Assembly: GCA_020912385.1 (NCBI GenBank)
Contig: CP087216.1
Location: forward strand, 2,170,001-2,234,000
Source of the DNA: Neofusicoccum parvum
Lineage: Eukaryota; Ascomycota; Dothideomycetes; Botryosphaeriales; Botryosphaeriaceae
Reading direction: 5' to 3'
Length of the DNA: 64,000 bases
Shown here piece by piece: positions 1 to 10,369 of this stretch. Within the stretch, counting starts at the first letter, position 1. Every line of letters begins with the position of its first letter. The notes beneath the pieces are model-generated. The model saw only the letters and a list, made by a program, of their open reading frames with translations, was not told where the DNA came from and did no database searches. The translations under genes and the position numbers were made by a program.

Positions 1-504
1 TTGGGATGCTTCAAGCTTTGTACTTGCAAGCATTGCAATTGCCGAGCCACCTTCAGTCGTAGTGGCCACACGGATAGCGACAGTGCAAAGCGTCACAGCT
101 TGGCCTACCCAATTGTCCACCATGACGCGTCGCCAGTAGGGGTTTGTGTCTCCACCAAACCATAGGAAGGATAAAGCTGAAACTGCGACCGACAAGAGGA
201 TGACAGCAGCCAGGTTGGTGAAGACTGTATATCGACCAAGTCGTTTGAGAAGAGACTTCTGCGAAGCACTCATGTTGAGGAGATTGTGAGTGCTCGCTTT
301 GTCCCATGATTCGTTTCCCGGGTTTGGCGCACTTTGAGGAGCTCCCGTACCACGATCTTCATCGATAGAGATATGACTTGGGACTAGTACAGTTTTAATG
401 TGTCTTTCTTGCTCATTGATCCGCTGTACGGTGGTTGGTGAAAGATCGTCGAGAGCGAAGTCTTGCTCGAAAGAATCTGGGCGGGTTTCCATGGAGGATG
501 CCAT
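1..504 (-). CDS. orphan fungal membrane protein, N-terminal part (cut by window edge)
   Basis: The minus-strand frame from the ATG at 504 stays open for 168 codons to the window edge, so the 3' end is missing. A hydrophilic N-terminus (M-A-S-S-M-E-T-R-P) is followed around residues 100-125 by a hydrophobic segment (FTNLAAVILLSVAVSALSF). Next come NPYWRRVMV and VGQAVTLCTVAIRVATTTE, the start of a second membrane-associated stretch. This resembles the N-terminus of large fungus-specific integral membrane proteins of unknown function; I do not know a function. A second ATG at codon 5 is also possible. It is transcribed in the same direction as the next membrane-protein gene. The reading frame is secure; family placement is from pattern memory only. 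Confidence 0.7.
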   Translation of the reverse strand, partial: MASSMETRPDSFEQDFALDDLSPTTVQRINEQERHIKTVLVPSHISIDEDRGTGAPQSAPNPGNESWDKASTHNLLNMSASQKSLLKRLGRYTVFTNLAAVILLSVAVSALSFLWFGGDTNPYWRRVMVDNWVGQAVTLCTVAIRVATTTEGGSAIAMLASTKLEASQ

Positions 505-1381
505 TCCGCCGGCAAGTCTGGGGAGATGTTGCTGGTGAGACTAAAATTTTACCTGGAGCTGAGCTGATTATTATATGCAGTACATGTAAGGACCGGGGTA
601 ATGACGTATGAAGCGCTATAATCAATTTTCATCGAGCCTTGGTAAGGCTGTACGCTGATGTGTAACACAGAGATTCTTTGTGTACCTCCCAGTTCCGCAG
701 AAGTTCCCAGCCGTACCTGGTAGCCCATCCACGAAACGGCTACCCGTAATCACTACATGTTACTTTAGCAGGGAAGTGACCTGATACAGGGAGGCCTGCA
801 CATGTACCCTCTTCGGCTCTTCTTACACGATGCTATTTCTATGAACCAGAGGTATGGGGTAATATGTATGAGTCCTCCCAAAGATCTTCTCAAAGCGTCT
901 GTCTAGGGGGTTGGTCTCTGGTGGTACAAAAAGCGGAAACGTGTTCGGCTGGTAGTACAGACGTTCAGATGACGAGGCTGGGACTTTTGTATTCTAGCAG
1001 TCGGCAAGGCTTGTATGACCCTAAAGATAGCTTCGTAGTGCTGGCGTCAATCAAGCTGTCCGCATCATCGGGTTATGACGTAATAAAAATTATCAGCAGA
1101 TCATTCGCGTTCGATGCTGCTGTAGCCTTTCTAGGCGAACACAGCATTCCGTGCGAGCCCAATTCCAATATCGACTGTGTGTCTTACCAGAGTCCTGAGC
1201 ATGCATATGAAAATCAGCCCATTCTGTAAGACCGTTCGAATGGCTCAAATTGCACGCCGGAATAGGAATGTGCATATCCAAGTTACCGTTGCTACCGCCA
1301 GCCACGAACCACGAGACTATTGCCAGGAAACCCTTTTCCGCCAGCTTAATACAGAGCCTTATGGGGTTTGATCCATAGATG
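505..1381. other. intergenic region
   Basis: No supported gene. It should hold the promoter of the left-edge gene and the 3' flank of the 594-aa gene. A 121-codon plus-strand frame (864-1229) has no recognisable domain and no coding character, so it is left out. Confidence 0.5.
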
Positions 1382-3166
1382 TCACCTCTCTCTCACAGCT
1401 GATGGCTGCACACGCTTGTCGATATTCCCTTCTCCGTCTTTACCCTCCGTACGCTGAGCCTGCCCGGTGTCGTCACCGACCACCACGATTCCATCCCTGT
1501 AGCACACTTTCGTCTTGTCCCCGATGGCATGATTGCTTAGCGCCGACCGGAGCAACTGGACAGCATCCTGTGCTTCAAAATCAACGGCATGGGTGCCACT
1601 GCACGTCCGAACCACCCCGCCCGCCGCTCCGAAAAGCAACACCCCCAGCACCGCAACCCACGCAACGTGGCTGCCGCCCCCCAGCCGCAAAACCGTCGCG
1701 TAGAGGCGAACCTCACTCCCATTCCCCTCGCCCTCGGACCCGCCCCCTTTGTACAGATTGCTGCGCTCGACCCGCTGGCGCAGCAGCGACACGTACGCCT
1801 CGGCCGCCTGGCCCAGCACCGCCTCCAGCGCCGCCGCCATGCCGGTATTGTTGCGGCCGTCGTTGTTGTAGCCGGCGTCGACGAAGCCGCGCGCGAGGTT
1901 GCCGCCGGCGGCGCCGATCAGGCTGTTCGTCGCGTTGGCGAGGCGCTGCTGCACGAACGGGCCGAGGGCCGGGCCCTGGCTCGTCTCGCGGGAGACGACG
2001 AGCGGCGACACGGCTGACGCGACGGATGCGTCGGCGAGGTACTCGAGGCCGGTGTAGGCGCACTCGTAGACCACGGTCGGGCCGAGCCCGTCGGTGAAGG
2101 CGGGCACGACGAGGGTCTGCGTGGGTGTGGCTGTGCGGCTGTCGATGGTGATGGCGGAGGCGATGACGAGGGTGCCGAGGAGGTAGTTGGGGCCCGAGAG
2201 GTCGCCCATGACGGTGATGTTGGGCCCGTTGGGCTTGCTGATCGTCTTGATGTAGACGTCGGTGAGACCGCTGACTGTGGCTTCCTGCTCGCTGTACGCG
2301 TCGCTGACGTCCTGGCAGGAGACGGTGACGTGCGTGCCGAAGACGGAGGCTTGCAGGTTGTCGAACTCGTAACGTGCGGGCATGTTGAAGCCGTCCGGGA
2401 CGCCCGAGTATTGTAGGTAGCTGGACACGTTAAGCCCGACACCGCGTGTGTTCAGTGATGCGTAGATGGTGTCTCCGATGGTGCCTTGCTCCGGGACGTA
2501 TGGGGCATCGAAGTCGGCAAGAGGCTTGTACTTGTTTCTCATCTTCAGACCGGTAATGTACGCTGCCTTGTAGAGGAATCCACTGAGTAAGGCCGTCTGC
2601 GGTGTCGAAACAGGGCTGCCAGCAGCAAGTGTAGCACCATCCGGCGTGCTTTCGAAAAAGGTCCCGTTGAGCGTTGCGAGAGGGTAGGATCCTGCTGGAT
2701 TGATAATTTCGTCGGCAGTGGCTCGGATGCCGAACAGTGCGACAACAGATGCACTGGTGAGTGCAGTGACGATTGTGAGAAGGACCAGCAGCGTGCGCTC
2801 GAAGGGGAGTTGGAGGTGGTATACCTGCTCGGTACCGCGCTTGATAGTCAGAGGACGCAGGAAAAGAGCTACCACTCCTCGCTCGTGAGCAAGCTCCCGG
2901 CGGGTGAGATAATCATCTTGCATGGCAAACCCCACAGCAGCCAGCAAGCCCACTGCAGTGCCAACAATGGTGCATCCAATGTTCCATGTTGTTGTGTCCA
3001 GATTCACGACATTGTAGCCATTGGTGTGAACGCTGCCGATGACAAGCTTGTTCAAGTTGACGTAAATTCCAAGGGCGATGAGGGCAGCGAGCAAGATGGC
3101 TGCGAGGAGATTTGTGGTGATGGCGAGCCAGGGAGACTGCGCTCTGTGCGCGGACTTGCTGGTCAT
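1382..3166 (-). CDS. orphan fungal integral membrane protein, 594 aa
   Basis: Single-exon frame from the ATG at 3166. The predicted protein has three membrane segments near the N-terminus (about residues 12-35, 61-82 and 124-148), a large Ser/Thr/Gly-rich loop of some 350 residues with N-glycosylation sequons (NGT, NVS, NIT, NNT), and a fourth segment near 505-525 (VAWVAVLGVLLFGAAGGVV). A soluble tail of about 70 residues follows. This layout is typical of fungus-specific membrane proteins with an extracytoplasmic middle domain; no enzymatic motif is visible. The Ala-rich stretch in the middle gives long artefactual frames on both strands. Function unknown. Gene call firm, start well supported by the immediate N-terminal membrane segment. 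Confidence 0.8.
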   Translation of the reverse strand: MTSKSAHRAQSPWLAITTNLLAAILLAALIALGIYVNLNKLVIGSVHTNGYNVVNLDTTTWNIGCTIVGTAVGLLAAVGFAMQDDYLTRRELAHERGVVALFLRPLTIKRGTEQVYHLQLPFERTLLVLLTIVTALTSASVVALFGIRATADEIINPAGSYPLATLNGTFFESTPDGATLAAGSPVSTPQTALLSGFLYKAAYITGLKMRNKYKPLADFDAPYVPEQGTIGDTIYASLNTRGVGLNVSSYLQYSGVPDGFNMPARYEFDNLQASVFGTHVTVSCQDVSDAYSEQEATVSGLTDVYIKTISKPNGPNITVMGDLSGPNYLLGTLVIASAITIDSRTATPTQTLVVPAFTDGLGPTVVYECAYTGLEYLADASVASAVSPLVVSRETSQGPALGPFVQQRLANATNSLIGAAGGNLARGFVDAGYNNDGRNNTGMAAALEAVLGQAAEAYVSLLRQRVERSNLYKGGGSEGEGNGSEVRLYATVLRLGGGSHVAWVAVLGVLLFGAAGGVVRTCSGTHAVDFEAQDAVQLLRSALSNHAIGDKTKVCYRDGIVVVGDDTGQAQRTEGKDGEGNIDKRVQPSAVRER

Positions 3167-3716
3167 CTTGACATTGACGCTCTGCCCGCAGGCACTTGAC
3201 TTGGCTCTTTAGTATTCTTTACGATGAGCGAACAGGCGCAATTTAATGTGGGGCAGTCAAGCTCTCGATTGCTCTTGTGCCAAGAGCTGAAGGTGCAGCT
3301 ACTAGCTAAAAATAGGGAACTAAAGGCTTGTCGTAGGAGCATTTAATGTTGACAGGACGCCACTGGAAGTTTTGGTTTCACCGCGAATCCTTCAGATAGC
3401 CGACACCCAGCCAGCGAGAGATCTGCTTCCAAACTGGACGTAGTTGACCGGCGGCTTGTCCCTTTTCTTCACCGTTACCGCCCACCAACGCTGCTCTTGA
3501 AGCAACTTTGTTTCAATGTGGTGAAAACGACCAAAGGTCAGTTAGCGCTAAATTTTCCAAAAGCAAGAAGGATTTTTTAGTGAGTGCCACACCACGTTTG
3601 ATGATGTTTTGACCACTGCACGGTAGTTTGGCAGTCGCAGTCACAGTGTCATCGGATGCACCATATTTCTGTTTTTGCATACATTGAATTTGAACTTGAG
3701 GTATAATCTCTACTGA
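3167..3716. other. intergenic region
   Basis: 550 bp between two genes on the minus strand: promoter of the 594-aa membrane protein and 3' flank of the secreted Pro/Gly-rich gene. Nothing else is seen. Confidence 0.5.
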
Positions 3717-5824
3717 TTAAAGGATCCCGTAAGCCATCAACGCTGAAGTCACAAAGGGAAGCCAGAAACCCAAGCTCCATCTCTCCACCATCACTGCAGA
3801 TGATGAAAATACAGAAGGTGATCCCGTAGCCCCTCTACCCGTCCCACTACCACTCCCATTGCTGCCATTACCAAGCACTGCTGTTGGAATGCCGCTACCG
3901 GATATCGTTGCCGTTGCCTCAACTCCAGCCGCAGTCTTCACAGTCCCACTCCCATCAGCAGCCGCCGTAACACCTATCCCACTCAGAATTAAATCCCCCA
4001 GGCCTCCATTTGGAGTACTCAGCACCCCTCCCACTCCGCCCCCCACCGTCGCAACCGTACGCACACCCCCTTCCCCCGGCGCATCCGTAACCACAACCCA
4101 CGTCCCAGCCGCACCATCCAGCAGCGACACCACCACCTCCGTCCCATCCGCCAGCGTCGCCACCGCCCCACCCGCAACCACCGTCCTCACCGTCCTGCCC
4201 CCCTCCACCACCACATACGCCGCCTCCCCACTCCCGCCGCCACCACCAGCAGGCCGCACCACCACCCCCGGCGCCACAGTAACGGCCGCACCCGCCACCA
4301 CAGCCCCTCCGCCCGCCCACCCCGCCGCTAGCGTCGCAACCGTCGTCCACTTCGCCGCAGCACCGCCTCCACCCCCGCCCTCCACAACAACACCCCGGCC
4401 CACCGCATCCGTCGTCAGCGCCACAACAACGCCGCCAGGCAGCGTCACCGGCGCGAAGGGCGCCAGCGTCACCGGCGCGGCACGCTGTCCCCCTCCTGCA
4501 CCGGCGCTGGGGTTGTTCGGGACGACGAGGAGGTACGGGGGCGGGGCGGGTGCGGCGGGTTGGGCGGCGGGCTGGAGGACGAGGTAGGGGCCGAGGGTTG
4601 CGATGGGGAGGGCGGCGGGAGGGGGTGGTTGTGCTGGTTGCGCGCCGTCGGTGGGATCTGGGTCGGGGGAGGGGTTGGGACTTGGCTCGGGGTCTGGTGG
4701 AGGGTTGACGGGGGCGGCGGGGGTGGTGGTTTCTTCGGGGTTTGGTGGGGGGTTGTTTGGTGGGGCTGGGCTGGAGGGCGGGTCTGTTGCGTCGGGCTGT
4801 GGTTCAGCGGGTGGGACTGGAGGAGGGATTGGCGGGTCTTGTGATGGCTCGGTTGCGGGTGGGGCTGGGGGACGTGATGTTTCTGGAGGAATGACCACGG
4901 TGGGCGCCGGTGCAATTGGATTATCTGGTGGCGGAGCAGTTGACGCGGGTGGCTCATCATCTTCGTAAGAGACAGAGGATGCTGTGAGGAAAGCGGCGGT
5001 GCTGAGGGGCTGGATGGGTGCTGTGTAGTATGATGTACAGCTTTGCAATGCTGCGTCGTCGGTCAAGGAGGCGGACACGAAGTCGCTTGGAAACGGTTTC
5101 ACCAACTCATCGCAATGGAAGTTGATGCCGGAAGGGTCATCCAGAAATCCTTCGCCTCCTAGGTCGCTGGGTTGTGGTGGTGCAAAGATGAGTTGCGGCT
5201 GTGGTATGTTCTTCATGGTGGCCACTTCATGATGGTCTGTGAAACTGCTGCACACAGAGCCTGTTGCGTTGACCGCTGTTGTGGAAAGTGTACCTTCCCA
5301 TTCGTATGTGGTGTCCCAACTCCTCCATATGTAGGGATAGGTTCTGCAGTTATCATCAGTTCAAGTTTCAGATCTTTCGAGGCTTGAAATTCACACAGTG
5401 TCACTGGCTGTTTCAGCATCGGAGCCCCAAGCAACTGTGTGACTACACATGTTCGTGTGCCGTTTTCGTTTCTCGGTGGAAGCGTGTAGCCGTCCGTCAA
5501 ATTTGCCGTTTTGGTCACATACCGAGTCGAGTTCAGCCGCGTGTTAATCTTTCCAATTCGTTATCAGCAACGACAGCATAGTAACGGTAAAGCCCTTGTA
5601 CTTACTATAGTCACAACAGTGAAAGCCGTAACGGACGTTGAGAAGAAGTTTCTCTGCCATGTAATGTTATGAATTGTCGGCCAAGCAACTGCGCAGAAGG
5701 CATAGCATTCCTCCGAACTTGTCGTCGTTGTAGCCGAAGCTATGGTCCCGTTCTGATACCCCGTTTGCGGAAAGCCAGAGGAACATGCAATCAAAGCTGC
5801 GTAAATTAACAATAGCTGAAGCAT
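3717..5824 (-). CDS. secreted Pro/Gly-rich cell-surface protein, possibly GPI-anchored (3 exons, 665 aa)
   Basis: Read as the join of 5606-5824, 5397-5548 and 3717-5343 on the minus strand. Introns are 57 and 53 nt with GTAAGT and GTGTGA donors, and the phases agree exactly. The start ATG at 5824 opens a signal peptide (MLQLLLIYAALIACSSG). The N-terminal third has Cys residues, NxS/T sites and short aromatic blocks (TYPYIWRSWDTTYEWEG), as in fungal surface proteins. Then comes a Pro-rich stretch (PPP, DPTDG repeats), followed by a Gly/Val/Ala-rich stretch. The C-terminus is a hydrophobic tail (WLPFVTSALMAYGIL) compatible with GPI attachment. The coding DNA is extremely C-rich on the plus strand at 4020-4470 and G-rich at 4500-4870. 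Function unknown; a wall or adhesin-like role is inference from composition. Confidence 0.7.
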
Positions 5825-6569
5825 CTTGTTGTACCGGAAAGATGCCTGGGAAGCTTCTGGTCAGCATATTTCCAAGTCAGAACCAGGACGGCCGGGGATT
5901 TAAAGTCCGCAGAGGATGCCATTCAGAGGTAGAAACTGCCCTGCGTACCAGGTGTTCCTGGGTAGCAAATGTCTAAGAATAGACCTATAGAGTAGAAGGA
6001 TCGCTTGGCACTGGATAAAATAATGAGACCGTCATTCGCGTCCTTGATTGGTGGAACGGAGTGAATTTAGGGGGCCAAAATACAATAATGACGTTATGTA
6101 CAGCGGAAAGCGGTACTAGCACCAGCCACTATAAGCTGTGCCAAGAGAACATCCATGTCTGTGCCGTGTGCGATCATGCTAATTGACAATCTTGTAGTGG
6201 GCGGATGAACGTGAATGTGACCGAGTAGCAAACGCGGATGACCTAACCGGTGATGTGGGGGGTCGACTTCCGGCGAACTTCATTGAAATCTTTTCCAATT
6301 GGGAAGCACGGTAACACGTGCAAACTTCATGGACAAGCGGAAAATTTATCCGAATGGAGCGTAGCCTCATTACGCGCATTCAGAGCCAACCAATTAGAAC
6401 GTAGAGCAGAAAACCGGCTGCGAACAACTTCCGAATATCTCGACTTGCTTGATAGCAATCTGCAACCTCGGTTGGGAATTGTGGACCTGAGATAAGCTGT
6501 CTTTAAATGCGGGGTTTCTCTCTTGCCTGAAGCTGTTATCTTTTTCACACCGGCCCAACAGTACTTTGT
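5825..6569. other. intergenic region with a relic coding fragment
   Basis: 745 bp between the secreted protein (minus) and the methyltransferase (plus), so a divergent promoter region for both. It contains the relic listed separately at 6250-6495. Confidence 0.5.
6250..6495 (+). pseudogene. relic fragment similar to the membrane-protein gene at 10768-12026
   Basis: An 81-codon frame contains WSVASLRAFRANQLE, which closely matches WSKASLRAFVANQLE in the gene at 10768-12026. The nucleotide match over roughly 48 bp (around 6355-6402 against 11334-11381) is also clear by eye. Weaker similarity continues for about 20 codons (LRTTSEYLDLL). Nothing else of that gene is present, and the fragment lacks its membrane segment. 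I read it as a decayed partial duplicate. It could instead be a conserved short exon of an unrecognised gene. Confidence 0.35.
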
Positions 6570-7611
6570 ATGATGGCGCAAGACTACAATCCAGTTCGGG
6601 ACTACTACAACTCCAGCGATGCGGACATCGTTAGTCTATTGTCCCCTGGTCATTGACGTAGGCTGATGCTTCATGATAAAGTTCTATGACGTCTGCTGGG
6701 GAGATGGCAGCGGCGACTACATTGTAAGCTCCAAATCAAAAGATGGTTGTCCTTCTCAGTAACAGGTCTTGGTTCAAAGCACATTGGAATCTTCGAATCA
6801 CCTTCCGAGTCTATTCCAGCCGCTTCTCGCCGTACGGTGACTGTTATGGCTGAAAAGCTAAAGCTCGACTCGTCAAAAACAGTGCTTGATGCGGGGGCAG
6901 GCTACGGAGGGAGCGGACGCGAGTTGGCCCGGATGTACGGGTGTCATGTGACTTGTCTCAATCTGAGTGAGGTTGAGAATGAGCGCAACAAGCAAGTGAC
7001 CGCAAAAAGTGGGCTTGACAAACTTGTAAAAGTTGTTGAGGGAACATACGAAACAATCCCCTTTCCAGACGGATCCTTTGATGTTGTTTGGAGCAACGAT
7101 GCACTGCTGCACTCGGTGGATCGTGAAAAGGTGTGTGCAGAACCACCCCTGGGTTGTTTAATTGCTGAGACAATTGTGTTTCGTAGGCTATGCGCGAGAT
7201 CCGACGCGTTCTGAAACCGAACGGCCAGGTCGTCCTCACGGACCTGATGGCGTCGGATGGGCGCGATACCGCCTCGATGCAACCAATCCTCGACAGGCTC
7301 AACCTGGTTTCCCTTGCAAACCCAAACTGGTACACTTCGCAGCTAGAATCGCTTGGCGGGATGGCTACTTTTCAAGATCTGAGTTCGAGCATGGTGACTC
7401 ACTATACCCGAGCTTTGGAGATGCTTGTTGAAAAGCGTCCCATGGTAAGTATTCTGTCAATTTGTCTCTCGGGACTAAGCTGATCATTCAACAGCTTACC
7501 GGAAAAATCAGCGAAGCCTTTATGGCAAAGATGGAGACAGGACTGCAACATTGGGTTGAAGGAGGAAAGAGAGGCGATCTTGTATGGGGCATCATCCATG
7601 CTCAGTTTTAG
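6570..7611 (+). CDS. SAM-dependent methyltransferase, sarcosine/dimethylglycine N-methyltransferase-like (5 exons, 275 aa)
   Basis: Join of 6570-6629, 6682-6723, 6780-7130, 7187-7444 and 7495-7611. The introns are 50-56 nt and all phase 0. Two of the acceptors are AAAG; the second was chosen because it alone restores the family block ending in HIGIFESP. The protein starts DYNPVRDYYNSSDADIFYD, followed by a W-G-D-G-S-G-D block, as in glycine/sarcosine/dimethylglycine N-methyltransferases. Next come SAM motif I (VLDAGAGYGGSGRELA), motif II/III (FPDGSFDVVWSNDALLHSVD) and REIRRVLKPNGQVVLTD. Length matches the family (about 275-285 aa). Known relatives methylate the amino group of glycine derivatives toward betaine; the fungal substrate is not predictable. 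It could methylate a peptide or amine of the NRPS locus 13 kb away, which is inference. A second in-frame ATG lies at 6573. Confidence 0.85.
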
Positions 7612-7784
7612 GCTGATTTACTGAACGTGGGTGAATCGCAACCGTAGACTGTACCTGGGTAAGGGCATTTGAAGCATTCAACATTTGCATTCAGACTAAT
7701 GCTCCAACGAATATCGATTGCTTTTGAAGTGTTCCACGATCTATTGAGTTGTATTACTGTTTCCCTCAGACCAAAACCATCCGA

Positions 7785-10369
7785 CTACAATCCGGCACGT
7801 GGTATCTCTCGCTCACCGGCATTACGGAGGCTCGAAGATTCTTCTTCATCTTCAGTCCGATACGGAGGCGCAGATGCTATGCTGGGCGCTTCAAGCTTGC
7901 AAATATCGTACGCCATCTGCATTGCGACACATTTGCGAAGCTCGTTTTCCTCATCATCGTCCTCTTTCTGCAGCCGGGACCTCGCTTCTGTAGAGAGGTG
8001 GATTCTCCTCTTTGCGCGAATCTCATTCGTGATGAATAGTAGTTCCGCGCTCGTTGCCCGTCGTTCCTTGCTTGCGTGTTGCGACTTCCTTACATAACGT
8101 CTTGTTACATCCGTTGCTCCATCGACCGAGAAGGCAATGCAACACGATAGTTTTTTGCCCCATCCTACGGGAGTTAGCATGCAAATATTCTAGATGTAAG
8201 GAGCAACAAACCTTCGCAATAGAGGGTCGGCTGGTCCCAAGCTCCTTCACAAGCATCGACATGGATCCATCTCTTTTGGTAGGTTGAATACACTTCAGTC
8301 CACATGTTGTCTTCATTCCATACAAACCTGACTCTTGAGCCAACCGCTTGGCAGACCATTGAAAAACACCGAGCCCACTCTCCATTCCGGCCTGTTCTGG
8401 TGCGCAGCAGCATCAAGGTATCAGTATGCCGAGGAAACCGCTCGAAGTTGTCGCAAAGCTTCGTGTCGCACTTGTAAAGTTCGACCTGCTTGACGTGACG
8501 AACAAACTCGTCGTCATTTGGTTTTGTCATGCCCATGAGCGTTGTAGTTCGCCCGCATTTCGAGCAGGTTGGATTCCTTTTCCACTTGAAGAAACTCTCG
8601 TGGAACCACCGTAGAAGCTCTTTGATCACAAAGTCTTGTAAGCCCCAGACTCTTTCTCTAGTTGAGGAGAGGCCACGAGTCTCGTTGCGGCATGCTTCCA
8701 ATTCGCGTTTCGCAGCTTGTCGTATCCTGTCCAATGGTATTTCAAGGAGAGCGTCCTGGAGCAAGGTACGGTTGTTCCATTCCAAGGGAATTTTGGAAAG
8801 CGAGTGGAAGAAAGTCTGCACCCGGGGGTTCTTTGGTGGTTGTGGCACGATTGGGATATTGTGAATATAACTCCGGGCCAGATAGGGATTGATGGGTTCA
8901 GGACGGGATAGTCGGTATGCAGGCGGTGCTGAAAGCTTTCGTCTGCATCTGGATAGCTTCTCCCTTCGCGCTTCGCCCAGAATCTCTTGGAACTTCACAG
9001 ACATGGCCTTTGCCTCCTCGTGGTTGATGGGGCTTGACGTCACCTTCGCCTGACACTTCCGGAATCTATTCCAGAGACGTACACCACTGGCGAATCGTGT
9101 TTGAATGTCCTGAAGGACTTGGTAAGCTGGGATAATATAAGCTGTCCCAGATGCAGGACTGCCCGCAACGATGTGCCCTTCAAGCTCTCCAGTTCTCTCA
9201 TTCACGATGATGGATCCACAGTCACCATTAGATAGAGTCCCGTGAAGCTGAATAGACCAGAGTTCTTGAGTGGTCTTGCCTCCCGGCATTGTCATGAAAG
9301 ACGGTGTTCCTGTCATTTTCCCGGATTTGGCTTCTCGAGAACCGGTGTATGCCACAACTGTAGCATCGCGAGCAATAACATTAGTGGGTTTTGTTGGGTG
9401 AATCATATGAAGATTACAGGGCCCCTCGAGTGTAGTCGTTCGCCTGAGTATCCTGGGATCATCGGGCTTCATCATGACCAGGCAATAGTCCAACCCAGGA
9501 TTTGGACCATCCATAGACGAAAAGACGATGTCCTCGTGGTCGAAGATATGTCGCCTCTGATGAGATCTATTTCTGGAAGAGCTGTCTCTCGAGTGGCGTG
9601 CTCCGGAATGTATTTGGCCTGAGATGGAGGTCCTTTCGCCGTCTATGTTGTCTTGGTCCCGGTCCAAGATGTCCTCGTTGCCTTCGAAGCTGAACTCGAA
9701 ACTGTCATCGCTGTCCTCCTCAAAGTCCAATATTGAGTTGTGTTCAATAAATGCGTGTGCAGCAGTTGAAAAGAATAAGGAATCATCGAGGTTGTATACT
9801 GCTCCAACGGTAGCCGTTGTCAGCGAAGGCCGATCTCGAATTCTGCTTTGCATGACTTCGATGGACATTCCCATTGGATTGTCGCACGCCTGGTCAAGAG
9901 TCTCCGGCGCTATTGGAGTACTTGATTTCCCGATTGCAAGTGGCTTGAGCTCATCGAAGTGGGGTGGCCGTGTGCAATCGCCCGTCTTGAAGCCCGGATA
10001 TCCGTCAAGGATGCCGCTCCGGTCAATTTCCCGCTTTACTTTCCTCCTGGCATTGCCCTCTTTACTGCAGAAGAAGACAATCGGGTACGCCGTCTCCTTG
10101 CTCTTCCCGATCATGTACACGTGCCAGATGACCGGCGCTGACACGCACTCCCCATGCTGCTCGAGATGGTCCTTGATTTCGTCTTTCAACTTGAGGAACA
10201 GCCTTCGTGCTTGTCCTTTGGCTTCCCAACAATGGAACCTCCCCAGCTTCCGATACCAGATTCCAATAGAGTCATCCGCGGAATAGGGCCAGGCGCTGGC
10301 ATTTGTATCTGATTTGAGATCGAGGTGACTCAGAATCCGCGCAAGAGGGTTCGTAGGAGTCGTCGTCAT
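7785..10369 (-). CDS. protease-like region fused to a degenerate peptide:N-glycanase (transglutaminase-fold) domain, 845 aa
   Basis: Join of 8212-10369 and 7785-8164 (intron 47 nt). Start ATG at 10369. Residues 1-350 are a fungus-specific region with an acidic stretch (D/E-rich, about 215-245). Around 380-425 is the block NGDCGSIIVNERTG followed by GHIVAGSPASGTAYIIPAY, which resembles the active-site loop of trypsin-like folds with Cys where Ser is expected. The C-terminal half is a PNGase domain: CSKCG (about 600) and a second Cys pair, then GRNGEWARCF, WNEDNMW and HVDACEGAWD. The exon 2 part reads WGKKLSCCIAFSVDGATDVTRRYV. PNGases use a Cys-His-Asp triad in GRCGEW, EDHVW and HVDxCE; here the first two are Asn (N662, N688) and only D705 remains. 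Deglycosylation activity is therefore not expected, as reported for PNG1 of Neurospora. It converges on the methyltransferase gene 173 bp away. Confidence 0.85.

Noticed and set aside
864..1229. 121-codon plus-strand frame
   Set aside because: No family features, atypical composition, lies in an ordinary intergenic region.
1402..2097. Arg-rich 231-codon plus-strand frame
   Set aside because: Shadow of the GC-rich minus-strand membrane-protein gene; no domain.
6724..6765. Acceptor TAACAG at 6765 for the second methyltransferase intron
   Set aside because: It gives the wrong phase; the AAAG acceptor at 6779 restores the conserved HIGIFESP block.
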